Source of the DNA: Sapria himalayana
Taxonomy: Eukaryota; Streptophyta; Magnoliopsida; Malpighiales; Rafflesiaceae
Assembly (NCBI GenBank): GCA_029783825.1
Contig: JAREIK010016260.1
Coordinates: 1-64,000 of the forward strand
Length of the DNA stretch: 64,000 nucleotides
Direction of reading: 5' to 3'
The stretch's first letter is position 1; each line of letters opens with the position of its first letter. The notes under the pieces are model-generated. The model ran no database searches, had not been told where the DNA came from, and was given only the letters and a program-made list of their open reading frames with translations. Shown piece by piece: positions 51,240 to 64,000 of this stretch. A program made the position numbers and the translations under genes.

Positions 51240-52348
51240 TTTTTAACTTATAATTTATTTTATAATTAATACATATATAAAAATAAAAAACTAAACAATC
51301 AAAATGAATTTTTTAAATTATAATGAAAACAAATAAAAATGAAATTTATTAATTATTATTTAGGGTATACCAATTTAAAGGATTATCCAAATAGAGGTAT
51401 CGGGATTTTGAAGTTTAGTCATTTAAATGCTTAAGCATTTAGTGGTGTATATGTTTTATTTAAACAATAGAATAACAAAGAAAAAATATTTTTTTTTATT
51501 TTTTCACATTTTCAAAGGTTATAACCTTTGAAAATATAATAATTTTAAAATTTTATTCAAAAGTGAATACAATATTTAGTTATAATAATCATTATATTTA
51601 TATATCATATTAATTCAATATAAACATTTTTATTGGTAGATATTCTAATAATGATGAAAAAAAAATTAATAATGTATTATTAATAAGATATATGTCAATT
51701 AAAATATAATTACAAAACCTAAAATGATTCAAAAGCAAAGCAAAATATATTACTATATAATAATTTTTTGTTTTGAAATTTTTTTTAATTAAAAAAGTTT
51801 ATCTATAATTTTTTGATGAAAAATAATTTACATAAATTATATTTGTGTAACTCATAAATTATTTTGTAATTAATATTTATATAAAAATAAACAAATAAAT
51901 AATTAAAATGAATATTTAAAATTATAATTAAAAATAATGAGATTTATTATTTATTATTTAGGGTGTACCGGTCTAATTTAAATTAGATATGTCTCACTAA
52001 TTATTTATTTTGTAATTAATATTTCTATAAAAATAAACTGAAAATTAATTAAAATAAAAATTTAAAATTATACAGAATAAAAATTAAAATGATATTTATG
52101 ATTTATTATTAATGTACACCAGTTTAATGGTTTAAGTATTTAATGGTTTTGTTTTTTAAGAGTTTAGCGATTTAGGTTTTTAGGCATTTTGTGGTTTATT
52201 GGTTTTATTTAATCAATAAAATAACAAAAAAAATTTAGTAATTTTTTCTCATTTTCATAGGTTATAACCTTTGAAAATATAATAATATTAAAAATTTTTT
52301 TAAATGTGAATAAAATATTTAGTTATAATAATATTGATAATTATATAT
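51240..52348 (+). repeat. AT-rich satellite array after the LTR
   Basis: Remainder of the D unit (marker 51,365), palindrome at 51,517, X (51,965) and P (52,115), palindrome at 52,260, then about 80 bp of the next body up to the orientation switch. Confidence 0.9.
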
Positions 52349-52412
52349 GATTTTGAATAATATATCTTATTTTTAGAAATAAATAATTACTATTTAATAA
52401 TATATCTTATTT
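52349..52412. other. Orientation switch (+ to -) with templated filler
   Basis: After '+' sequence ending attatatat, 'taatatatcttattttt' appears at about 52,358 and 'taatatatcttattttga' again at about 52,397, each next to 'gattttgaat'. The second copy belongs to the minus-strand monomer; the first is a short extra copy at the joint, as left by template switching during repair. Confidence 0.65.
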
Positions 52413-55400
52413 TGATTTTGAATCATTTTAGATTTTATAATTATATTTTAATATATATCATTCTTATAAATACTAGTTTATTAATTTATTTATTGATCAT
52501 TATTATAATATCTATAGATAAAATTATTTATATTGAGTTTAGATTATATATAATTATTAAGATTATTATTACTAAAAATTATATTCACATTTAAAAAAAA
52601 TTAAAAATTATTATATTTTAAAAGGTTATAACCTTCAAAAATTAAAAAAAATCAAAAAATTAAATTTTTTATTTTTTCATTCTTTAAATAAAAACTATAA
52701 ATCACTAAAGGTCTAAACAATTAAATCACTAAACTCCTAAACGATGAGACACCTAGATACTTAAACCATTAAACCAGTATATCCTGAATAATAAATAGTT
52801 TATTAATTTTGTGTTCTGCAAATATATTTTAATTAATATCTATCTTACTAATAATAGTTTATTAATTTAATTTTCGATCATTATAATAATATATATTAAT
52901 AAAATTGTTTATATTAAATTTACATCAAATATAATTATTAAGATTATATAACTAAGTATTGTATTCATATTTTAGAAAGATCAAAAAATAATTATATTTT
53001 CAAAAGTTATAACTTTGAAAATCACGAAAATTCATAAAAATAAATTTTTTATTATTTCATTGATTAAATAAAACCGATAAACACCTAAATGTACAAACAT
53101 ATAAATCAAAAAACTCCTTAACCCCAAAACCACAAAAAACTTAAATAATTAAATAGTTATACCCTAAATAATAAATCATAAATCTCATTTTTATTAGTAT
53201 TCATTATAATTTTAAATATACATTTTAATTATTTATTAGTTTAATTTTATACAAATATAAATTAAAAAATAAATTATTAGTGAGACAGATATAATTTAAA
53301 TAATTTATTTTTCATCAAAAAATATATAGGCTTATAAATGGATACAAAAATTTAAAATTGTAAATTAATATTAAGTAAAATAATTCACTTTTATTTTGAA
53401 TCATTTTAGGTTTTGCAAATATATTTTAAACAATATTTATCTTATTAATAATTGGTTATTACTTTTTTATGATCATTATTATAATAAATATCAATAAAAT
53501 AGTTTATATTTAATTTATATGATATATAATTATCATGATTGTTATAACTTCATATTGTATTCACTTTTCAAAAAAAAATTTAAAAATTATTATATTTTCA
53601 AAGGTTATAACCTTCAAAAATGCTAAAAAATAACAAAAATAAATTTTTTGTTATTTTATTTTTTATATAAAACCTATAAACGACTAAATGACTAAACTAC
53701 TAAACCCCGAAGCCCATAAATACTTAAAACATTAAATTAGTATAGTATAAATAATAAATCATAAATCTCAGTTTTATTAGTATTCATTATAATTTTAAAT
53801 ATTTATTTTAATTATTTATCAGTTTATTTTTATAGAAATATTAATTACAAAATAAATTATTAGTGCGACATATATAATTTAAATAATTTATTAAAATATT
53901 AATTACGAAATAAATTATGAGTGATACAAATATAATTTAAATAATTTATTTTTCATAAAAAAATATAAGCTTATAAAAAGAAGCAAAAACTAAAAAACAA
54001 AAATTATTATTTAGTAATAAATTTTACTTGGATTTTGAATAATTTTAGGTTTTGCAAATATATAATTTAATTTATATCCATAATAATAATAATATCATAT
54101 AAATTTATTTTTTGATAATTGATATCATATCTATGAATAAAATTGTTTATATTTAGTTTATATTATATATAATTATAATGATTATTATTACTAAATATTG
54201 TATTCTACTTTGAAAAAGAGAAAAAATATCAAGAATAATTTTTTTGTTATTTCATTGTTTAAACAAAACCTATAAACCACTTAATGCCTAAAAACATAAA
54301 TCGCTAAAGTCCTTAATGACAAAACTTCTAAATACTTAAAATATTAAACTAGTATACATTAATAATAATACATAAATCTCATTTTAATTTTTATTCAGTA
54401 TAATTTAAAATTTTTATTTTAATTATCTATCAGTTTATTTTTATTGAAATATTAATTACAAAATAAATTATTAGTGAGATAAATATAATTAAAATTAAAC
54501 TGGTATACACTAAATAATAAAGATTAGATCTATTTTTTTTCATTATAATTTTAAATATTCATTTTAATTATTTATTTGTTTATTTTTATATAAATATTAA
54601 TTAAAAATTAAATTATAAGTTAGACAAATATAATTAATATAAATTATTTTTCATCTAAAAAAATATAGATAAACTTATTAAAAGAAAAAAAAATTAAAAG
54701 AACAAAAAATTATTATATAGTAATATAATTTGCTTTGCTTTTGAATCATTATAGGTTTTGTAATTATATTTTAATTGATATCTATCTTATTAATAATAGA
54801 TTATTAATTTATTTTTTGATCATTATTAGAATATTTATCAATAATATTGTTTATATTGAATTTATATGATATATAAATATAATGATTATTATAACTAAAT
54901 ATTCAATTCAAATTTGAAAAAAATTTAAAAATTATTATATTTTCAAATGTTATTACCTTTGAAAATATCAAAAAAATAATAAAAATAAATATTTTGTTAT
55001 TTTAATTTTTAAATAAAACCTATAAACCACTAATGCATATACAGTTAAATCAGTAAACTCTTAAAGCCCGTAATACCTAAATACATAAACCATTAAACCG
55101 CTATATACTACATAAAAATTAAGAAATCTAATTTTTATTTCAATTTATTATAATTTTAAATATTCATCTTAATTATTTATTAGTTTATTTTTATATAAAT
55201 TTTTATTACAAAATAAATTGTGAGTGCGACAAATATAATTTAAATAATTTATTTTTAATAAAAAAAATATATACACTTATAAAAGAAGTAAAAATTTAAA
55301 AATTAAAAATTATTATCGAATAATATTTTTTACTTTAATTTTGAATCAATTTGGGTTTTGTAAATATTTTTTAATTAATATTTATCAATAAAATTGTTTA

Positions 55401-56828
55401 TATTAAATTTATATGATATAAAATTATTAAAATTATTATAACTAAGTATTGTATTCACATTTCAAAAAATTTTAAATATTATATTATTTTCAAAGGTTAT
55501 AACATATGAAAATGACAAAAAATTACAAATTTTTTTTTGTTATTTTTTTGTTTAAATAAAACCTATAAACCACTAAATTCCTAAAAACATGAATCGCTAA
55601 ACACTTATACGACAAAACCTTTAAATACTTAAACTATTAAATTGGTATACATTAATAATAAATCATAAATCTCATTTTAATTATTATTCAGTATAATTTT
55701 AAATTTTTATTTTAATTATTTATCAATTTATTTTTATAGAAATATTAATTACAAAATAAATTATTAGTGAGAAAATTATAATTTAAATTAGACCGGTATA
55801 TCCTAAATAATAATTAATAAATAATAAATCCAATTTATTTTCATTATAATTTTAAATATTCATTTTAATTATTTATTTGTTTAATTTTAAATGAATATTA
55901 ATTAAAAAATAAATTATGAATTAGAGAAATATAATTTATGTAAATTATTTTTAATCATAAAAATATAGATAAACTTTTTAAAATAAAAAAAAATTACAAA
56001 ACAAAAAATTATTATATAGTAATATATTTTGGTTTGCTTATGAATCATTTTATGTTTTGTAATTATATTTTAATTGATATCTATCTTATTAATAATAGAT
56101 TATTAATTTATTTTTTGATCATTATTAGAATATTAATCACTAAAATTATTTATATTTAATTTATATGATATATAAATATAATGATTTTTAAAACGTAATA
56201 TTTAATTCGCTTTTGAAAAAAATTTAAAAATTATTATATTTTCAAATGTTATAACAATTGAAAATATCAAAAAATAATAAAAATAAATTTTATGTTATTT
56301 TATTTTTTAAATAAAACCTATAAACCACTAAATGCATACACAATTAAATTAGTATACTCCTAAACCCCGTAATACCTAAATACATAAACCATTAAACCAC
56401 TATATAATACATAAAAATTAATAAATCTAATTTTTATTTCTATTTATTATAATTTTTAATATTCATTTAATTATTTATTAGTTTATTTTTATGAAAATAT
56501 TTATTACAAAATAAATTATGCGTAAGACAAATATAATTTAAATAATTTATTTTTAATCAAAAAAAATATATACGCTTATAAAAAAAGTATAATTTAAAAA
56601 TTAAAAATTATTATAAAGTAATATATTTTACTTTAATTTTGTATCAATTTGGGTTTTATAAATATTTTTTAATTAATATCTATCTTATTATTAATAATTT
56701 ATTAATTTAACTTTTGATCATTATTATAATAACTATCAATAAAATTATGTATATTGAATTTATAAGATGTATGATTATTAATAATATTATAACTAAATAT
56801 ATTCACATTTTAGAAAATTTTAAATCTC
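52349..56828 (-). repeat. AT-rich satellite array, inverted block 6
   Basis: Minus orientation. Palindromes lie near 52,625, 53,005, 53,603, 54,950, 55,497 and 56,247; the one expected near 54,215 is deleted. Markers are H (52,780), I (53,150), K (53,735), P (54,350), X (54,500), E (55,090), P (55,645), X (55,795), E (56,400). Joints are visible near 52,797 and 53,885. Block end is near 56,828, where minus 'tagaaaattttaaat' meets + 'attaaaattatactgaataa'. Confidence 0.9.
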
Positions 56829-57625
56829 AAAACCATTAAAATTATACTGAATAAAAAATAAAATGAGATTTATGATTTATTATTAATGTATACCAGTTTC
56901 ATGATTTAAGTATTTTGAGGTTTTATCATTTTGGAGTTTAGTGATTTATGTTTTTAGGCATTTACTGATTTATAGGTTTTTTAAACAATAAAATAACAAA
57001 AAAAATAGTAAATCTTTGTCATTTTCAAATGTTATAACCTTTGAATATTTGATAATATTTAAAAATTTTTGAAATTTGAATACAATATTTAGTTATAATA
57101 ATTTTAATAATTCTATATCATATAAAATAAATATAAACAATTTTATTAATAAATATTATAATAATGATCAAAAATTAAATTAATAAACTATTTATAAAAA
57201 GATAGATATTAATTAAAAAATATTTACAAAACCCAAATTGATTCAAAATTAAAGTAAAATATATTAGTTGATAATAATTTTTAATTTTTAATAATACTTA
57301 TTTTATACTTCTTTTATAAGCATATATTTTTTTAAAAAAAGCAAATTATTTAAATTATATGTGTCGCACTCATAATTTATTTTGGAATATAAATTTCTAT
57401 AAAAATAAACTAATAAATAATTAAAATGAATATTTAAAATAATAAGAAATTAAAATAAAAATTCAATTTATTAATTATTAAGAAGTATATAGCTGTTTAA
57501 TGGTTTATGTATTTAGGCATTATGGGGTTTAGGATTTTTCTGATATAACTGTCTATGGATTTAGTTCTTTATAGATTTTATTTAAAAAATAAAATATACA
57601 TAAAATTTATTTTTATTATTTTTTC

Positions 57626-57657
57626 ATATTTCCAAAGGTTATTACCTTTGGAAATAT
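57626..57657. repeat. Palindrome with paired arm change (TTTCC/GGAAA), copy 3
   Basis: The same 32-bp variant in + orientation at an E-to-F border, with a single central mismatch (TTATTA). Confidence 0.9.
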
Positions 57658-60600
57658 TATAATTTTTAAATTTTTTTGAAAAGTGAATTTAATATTTAGT
57701 TATAATAATAATTATATTTATATATCAAATAAATTCAATATAAACAATTTTATTCATGAATATTATAATAATGATCAAAAAATAAATTAATAAACAATTA
57801 TTAATAAGATAGATATGATTTTAAATATAATTACAAAATCTAAAATGATTCAGGAGAGCAAAATCTATTACTATATAATAAATTTAGTTTTTAAATTTTT
57901 TATTCTTTTTATAAGTTTATCTATATTTTTCGATGAAAAATATTTTATATAAATTATATTTGTCTAACTCATAATTTATTTTGTAATTAATATTTATATA
58001 AAAATAAATGAATAAATAATTAAAATTAATATTTAAAATTATAATGAAAAAAATAATATTGATATTTATTATTTATTATTTAGGGTATACTAGTTTAAGA
58101 GGATTATCTTCTTAGGGTTTTAGAAATTTAGGAGTTATTAATTTATGAGTTTAGGCATTTAGTGGTTTATAGGATTTATTTAAACAATTAAATAACAAAA
58201 AAATTATTTTTGATATTTTCGAACATTTTCAAAGTTTATAACCTTTGAAAATATAATAATTATAAAATTTTTTAAAAACATGAATACAATATTTTGTAAT
58301 AAAAATCATTATAATTATATATAATCTAAACAAAATATAAAAAATTTTATTGATATATATTAAATCAATTATCAAAAAAAATTAATATGATATTATTAAT
58401 ATGATAGAACTAAATTAAAATATAATTGCAAAACCTAAAAGTATTCAAAATCAATGTAAAATTTATTACTAAATAATAATTTTATTTTAGTTTTTGCTTC
58501 TTTTTATAAGCTTATAATTTTTTTTGATTAAAAATTAATTAATTTAAATTAAATTTGTATCACTCATAAATTATATTGTAATTAATATTTTAATAAATTA
58601 TTTAAATTATAATAAGTTTTACAAGTTTAAAGATTTTAGTGTTTAGGGGCTTTTGTGTTAAGGAATTTAGAGATTTAAGTGTTTAGGGATTTAGTGGTTT
58701 ATAAGTTTTATTTAAACAATGATATAACATAAAATATATTTTTTTTATTTTCTATAATTTTTGAATGTTATATCCTTTGAAAAAATAATAATTTTTAAAT
58801 TTTTTTCTAATGTAAATATAATATTTATTTTAATAATCATCATAAATATAAGACATTTAAATTCAATATAAATAATTACGTTTCTAGATATTATAATAAT
58901 GATCAAAAAATAAATTAATATACTATTATTAATAAAATAGATATTACTAAAAAAGTATTTGCAAAATCTAAATTTATTCAAATCAAAGTCAAATATATTA
59001 CTAAATAATAATTTTTTTAATGTTTTGCTTTTTTTATAAGTTTATATTTTTGTTATTAATAATAAAATTTTTACATTATATTTGTCTTACTCATAATATA
59101 TTCTGAAATTTATAATTCTATAATAATAAACTAATAAATAATTAAAATGAATATTTAAAATTATAATAAATACAAATAAAATTGAGATTTATTATTTATT
59201 ATTCAGGATATACATGTTTTATTGTTTAAGTATTTAGGTGTTTTGTGTTTTAGGAGTTTAGTGATTTAATTGTTTAGACCTTTAGTGATTTATAGTTTTT
59301 ATTTAAAGAATGAAAAAACAAAAAAAATTAAATTTTTGAATTTTTAAAATTTATGAAGGTTATAACCTTTGACAATATGATAATTTTTAATTTTTTTTAA
59401 ATGTGAATATAATATTTAGTTATAATAAAATTAATAATTATATATAATGTAAACTCAATATAAATAATTTTATTAATAGATATTATAATAATGATCAATA
59501 AATAAATTAATAAACTAGTATTTATAAGAATGATATAAATTAAAATATAATTGTAAAATCTAAAATGATTCAAAATCAAAATAAGATATATTACTAAATA
59601 ATAATTATTTATTTTCAAAAATTTTTCCATTTTTATCAGCATTTTTTTTAATGAAAAATAAATTATTTAAACTATATATGTCGCACTAATAATTTATTTT
59701 GTAATTAATATTTCGATAAAAATAAACTAATAAATAATTAAAATGAATATTAAAAATTATAAGGAATACTAATAAAAATAAGATTTATGATTTATTATTT
59801 GGACTATACTAATTTAATGTTTTAAGTATTTATGGGCTTTGGGGTTTAAGAGTTTAGTCATTTTAGAATTTTATTATTTATGGTTTATAAGTTTTATATA
59901 AAAAATAAAATAACAAAAAATTTATTTTTGTTAATTTTTCTCATTTTTGAATGTTTTAACCATTGAAAATATAATAATTTATAATTTTTTTTGAAAAGTG
60001 AATATAATATGAAATTATAATAATCATAATAATTATATATCATTTAAATTAAATATAAACTTTTTTATTGATATATATTATAATAATGATCATATTAAAG
60101 TAATAAACAATTATTAATAAAATAAATATTGTTTAAAATATATTTTCAAAATCTATAATGACTCAAAATCAAAGTGAAATATTTAACGAAATATTAATTT
60201 TGAATTTTTAAATTTTTGTATCCATTTATAAGCCTATATATTTTTTGATTAAAATAAAATATTTAAATTATATTTGTCTCACTAATAATTTATTTTTTAA
60301 TTTATATTTCTATAAAAATAAACTAATAAATAATTAATATGTTTATTTAAAATTATAATGAATACTAATAAAAATGAGATTTATGGTTTATTATTTAGGG
60401 CATAACTATTTAATTATTTAAGTTTTTTGTGGTTTTGGGGTTAAGGAGTTTATTGATTTATATGTTTACACATTTAGGTGTTTATAGGTTTTTTTTAATC
60501 AAAGAAATAACAAAAAATTTATTTTTATGAATTTTATTGATTTCAAATGTTATAACTTTTAAAAATATAATAATTTTTTAATAGTTATAAAATAGGAATA

Positions 60601-61769
60601 CAATACTTAGTTATAATAATCTTAAAAATTATATTTGCTGTAAATTCAATATAAAAAAATTTATTAAAATAAATTATTATAATGATCAAAAAATAAAAAT
60701 TTAAACTATTATTAATAAGATAGATATTAATTAAAATATATTTGCTTAAACCAAAATAATTCAAAATCGAAATAAATTATATTACTAAATAAAAGTTTAA
60801 ATTTTTGAAATTTTGTTTATTTTTATAAGCTTATTTTTTTTCATAAAAAATAATTTATTTAAATTATATATGTCTCACTCATTATTTAATTTTGTAATTA
60901 ATATTTCTATAAAAATAAAGAAAAAAATAATTAAAATGAATATTTAAAATTAAAATGAATACAAATAAAAAAGAGATTTATTATTTATTATTTTGGTTAT
61001 ATAGGTTTAATGGTTTAAGTATTTAGGGGATTTTGGTGTTTAAGTCTTTAGAGATTTAAATGTTTTAATAATTAATCATTTATGTTTTTAGGAATTTAGT
61101 GGTGTTTAGGTTTTATTTATATAATAAAAATAAATTTTTTTTATATTTTTTCTCATTTTCAAAGTTTATAACCATTAAAAATAAATTAATATTTAAAATT
61201 TTTTGAAATGTGAATATAATATTTAGTTATAATAATATTAATAATTATATATGATATAAATTCAATATAAGTAAGTTTATTGATAAATATTATAATAATG
61301 ATCAAATTTAAATTAATAAACTATTAATAATAAGATAGATATTAATTAAAAAATATTTACAAAACCCAAATTGATTCAAAATTAAAGTAAAATATATTAC
61401 TGGATAATAATTTTTAATTTTTAAATTTTTACTTCTTTTATAAGCGTATATATATTTTTTGATTAATAATAATTATTTAAATTATATGTGTCACACTCAT
61501 AATTTATTTTGTAATAAAAATTACTATAAAAATAAACTAATAAATAATTAAAATGAATATATAAAATATTAATAAATTGAAATAAAATTCAATTTATTAA
61601 TTATTAAGTAGTATATAACGGTTTAATGGTTTATGTATTTAGGCAATACGGGGTTTACTTGTTTACTGATATAACTGTGTATGCATTTAGTGGTTTATAG
61701 GTTTTATTTATAAAATAAAATAACATAAAATTTATTTTTATTATTTTTTCATATTTCCAAAGGTATAAT

Positions 61770-61801
61770 AATTTTTAGTTATAATAAAATAACTAAAAAT
61801 T
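61770..61801. repeat. New hairpin replacing a palindrome
   Basis: AATTTTTAGTTAT (61770-61782) and its exact complement (61789-61801) flank a 6-bp loop. The left half of the normal palindrome (TTTCCAAAGGT) is kept just upstream and its right half is gone. The hairpin is built from the local 'atttagttataat' sequence. Confidence 0.85.
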
Positions 61802-64000
61802 GAATTCAATATTTAGTTATAATAATCATTATATTTATATATCATATAAATTCAATATAAACAATTTTATTGATAAATATTCTAATAATGATCAAAAAAT
61901 AAATTAATAATTATTATTAATAAGATAGATATCAATTAAAATATAATTAGAAAATCTAAAATGATTCAGAAGGAGAAAAAAATATATTACTTTATAATAA
62001 ATTTTAGTTTTTAAATTTTTTATTCTTTTTATAAGTTTATCTATATTTTTCGATGAAAAATAATATATATAAATTACATTTGTTTAACTTATAATTTAAT
62101 TTGTAATTAATATTTATATAAAAATAAACAAATAAATAATTAAAATGAATATGTAAAATTATAATCAAAATAATAATATTGAGATTTATTATTAATTATT
62201 TAGCGTTACCGGTTTAAAAAAATTATTATTTATTATCTATGGTTTTAGAGATTTAGGAGTTATTGAATTAAGTGTTTAAGCATTTAGTTGTTTTTAGGTT
62301 TTATATAAATAATGAAATATAAAAAAAATATTTTTTTTTATTTTTTCACATTTTCAAAGGTTATAATCTTTTAAAATATAATAATTTTAAATTTTTTTTC
62401 AAAAGTAAATTCAATATTTAGTTATAATAATCATTATATTTAAACATCATATATATTCAATATAAACAATTTTATTAATAAATATCCTAATAATGATCAA
62501 AAAATAAATTAATAATCTATTTTTAATAAGATAGATATCAATTAAAATATAATTATAAAACCAATAATGATTTAGTAGCAAATCAAATTATATTATTATA
62601 TAATAATTTTTTGTTTTTAATTTTTTTTATTTTAATAAGTTTATCTATATTTTTTTTGATGAAAAATAATAATAATAAATTATAAATTTCTAACTCATAA
62701 TTTATTTTGAAATTAATATTTATATAAAAATAAACAAATAAATAATTAAAATGAATATTTAAAATTATAATAAAAAAAATAAAAATGAGATTTATTGTTT
62801 ATTATTTAGGATATATCTGATTAAAAAAATTATCTATTTAGGGTTTTCGAGATTTAAAAGTTATTCATTCAAGTATTTAGGCATTTAGTGGTTTATAGGT
62901 TTTATTTAAACAATGAAATAACAAATAAATTATTTTTGATATTTTTTCAAATTTTCATAGATTATAACCTTTGAGAATATAAATATTTTAAAATTTTTTA
63001 AAAATGTGAATACAAATAATAATTATTATAACAATATATAATAACTAAATTTAAAAAATTCTATTGATAGATATTATATCAATTATCAAAAAATAAATTA
63101 ATAAACTATTATTAATATGATATATATAAATTAAAATTTAATTACAAAAACAAAAATGATTAAATATCAAAGTAATTTTATTACAAAATAATAATTTTTG
63201 TTTTTTAGTTTTTGCCTCCTTTTATAAGATTATATATTTTTTTTGATAAAAAATAAATTATTTAAATTATATTTGTATTACTCATAATTTATTTCGTAAT
63301 TAATATTTCAATAAATTATTTAAATTATATTTAAGGTTTACAAGTTTAAAGGTTTAAGTATTTAGGGGCTTTGGGGTTTAGGAGTTTAGAGATCTTTGTA
63401 TTTAGGCATTTAATGGTTTATAAGTTTTATTTAAACAATGATATATCAAAAAATTTATTTTTGTTATTTTTTCTCATTTTTGAAGGTTATAACCTTTGAA
63501 AATATAACAATTTTTATATTTTTTTTAAATGTGAATACTATATTTAGTTTTGATAATATTGATAATTATATATCATATAAATTCAATATAAACAATTATA
63601 TTGATAGATATTATATTAATGATCAAAATATAAATTAATAAACTATTATAAATAAGATAAATATTATTTAAAATATATTTGCAAAACCTAAATTTATTTA
63701 AAATCAAAGTAAAATAAATTACTAAATAATAATGTTTTTCATATTTAGCTTCTTTTTATAAGTTTATATTTTTTGTTCTTAAAAGTATATCATTTAAATT
63801 ATATTTGTCTTCCTCATAATATATTTTGTAATTTATAATTCAATGAAAATAAACAAAAAAATAATTAAAATGAATATTTAAAATTATAATGAACACAAAT
63901 AAATGTGAGATTTATTATTTATTATTCAGGATATACAATTTTAATGGTTTAGGTATTTAGGTGTTTTGGGGTTTAGTGATTTAAGTGTTTATGCCTTTAG

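Larger units (their letters stand above)
56829..64000 (+). repeat. AT-rich satellite array, block 7
   Basis: + orientation to the window end. Palindromes start near 57034, 57638, 58233, 58767, 59359, 59955, 60548, 61165, 62358, 62968 and 63486. Markers are P (56,890), E (57,490), F (58,090), G (58,605), H (59,205), K (59,805), I (60,400), J (60,980), E (61,610), F variant (62,200), F-variant 2 (62,820), G (63,325), H (63,930). The last four match 3,635-5,430 in order and in shared variants. No gene is visible. Confidence 0.92.

Noticed and set aside
1..64000. CRISPR-like array because of regular repeats.
   Set aside because: Repeats are about 590-bp diverged monomers with no short identical repeats and unique spacers; the genome is eukaryotic.
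1..64000. Mitochondrial or plastid DNA because of the high A+T content.
   Set aside because: No rRNA, tRNA or organelle gene appears in 64 kb, while higher-order satellite structure and an LTR are nuclear features.

Overview
This window is nuclear repetitive DNA with no protein-coding gene I can support. Almost all of it is one very AT-rich satellite (by eye well over 80% A+T). Its monomers are mostly about 590-600 bp, with recurrent short (about 420-530 bp) and long (about 735 bp) variants. A land-plant (or close relative) origin is an inference from two things: a solo LTR that looks like a plant Ty1/copia LTR, and interstitial tracts with the 7-bp spacing of the plant telomere repeat TTTAGGG. 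The sequence does not identify the species. Heterochromatin (pericentromeric, subtelomeric or knob) is the natural setting, but the position on the chromosome cannot be read from the window.

Each full monomer has the same parts. (1) A palindrome, core CAAAGGTTATAACCTTTG, usually 28 bp in all. (2) About 400 bp of AT-rich DNA with conserved blocks. (3) A short marker (ggtatacc-ggttt or a variant). (4) A tract of about 10 TTTANNNN octamers in strict 8-bp register. (5) A TTTTATTTAAA...aataacaaaa lead into the next palindrome. Differences in marker and octamer tract define monomer types, which I call B, C, D, X/P, E, F, G, H, K, L, I, J. They recur in order as a higher-order repeat; the cleanest copy is 26,713-32,532 (5,820 bp).

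Layout: satellite on + (1-11,804); unique insert copy 1 (11,805-14,240); satellite on + (14,241-34,118); satellite on - (34,119-39,998); unique insert copy 2, inverted (39,999-42,422); satellite on - (42,423-46,268); satellite on + (46,269-52,348), split by a 539-bp solo LTR (50,696-51,234); satellite on - (52,349-56,828); satellite on + to the end. The two inserts share the same flanking monomers, so a block of about 7 kb was duplicated in inverted orientation, as opposed to two separate insertions.

The insert is composite: about 1.3 kb resembling a polyadenylated retrocopy (AATAAA followed 13 nt later by an A-rich tail), an 11-unit degenerate heptamer telomere-like tract abutting the tail, and about 1.05 kb of anonymous DNA. 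The most unusual signals are the 8-bp register of the octamer tract in every monomer, and paired (compensatory) changes in both arms of the palindrome, which suggest that its symmetry is actively renewed or selected.
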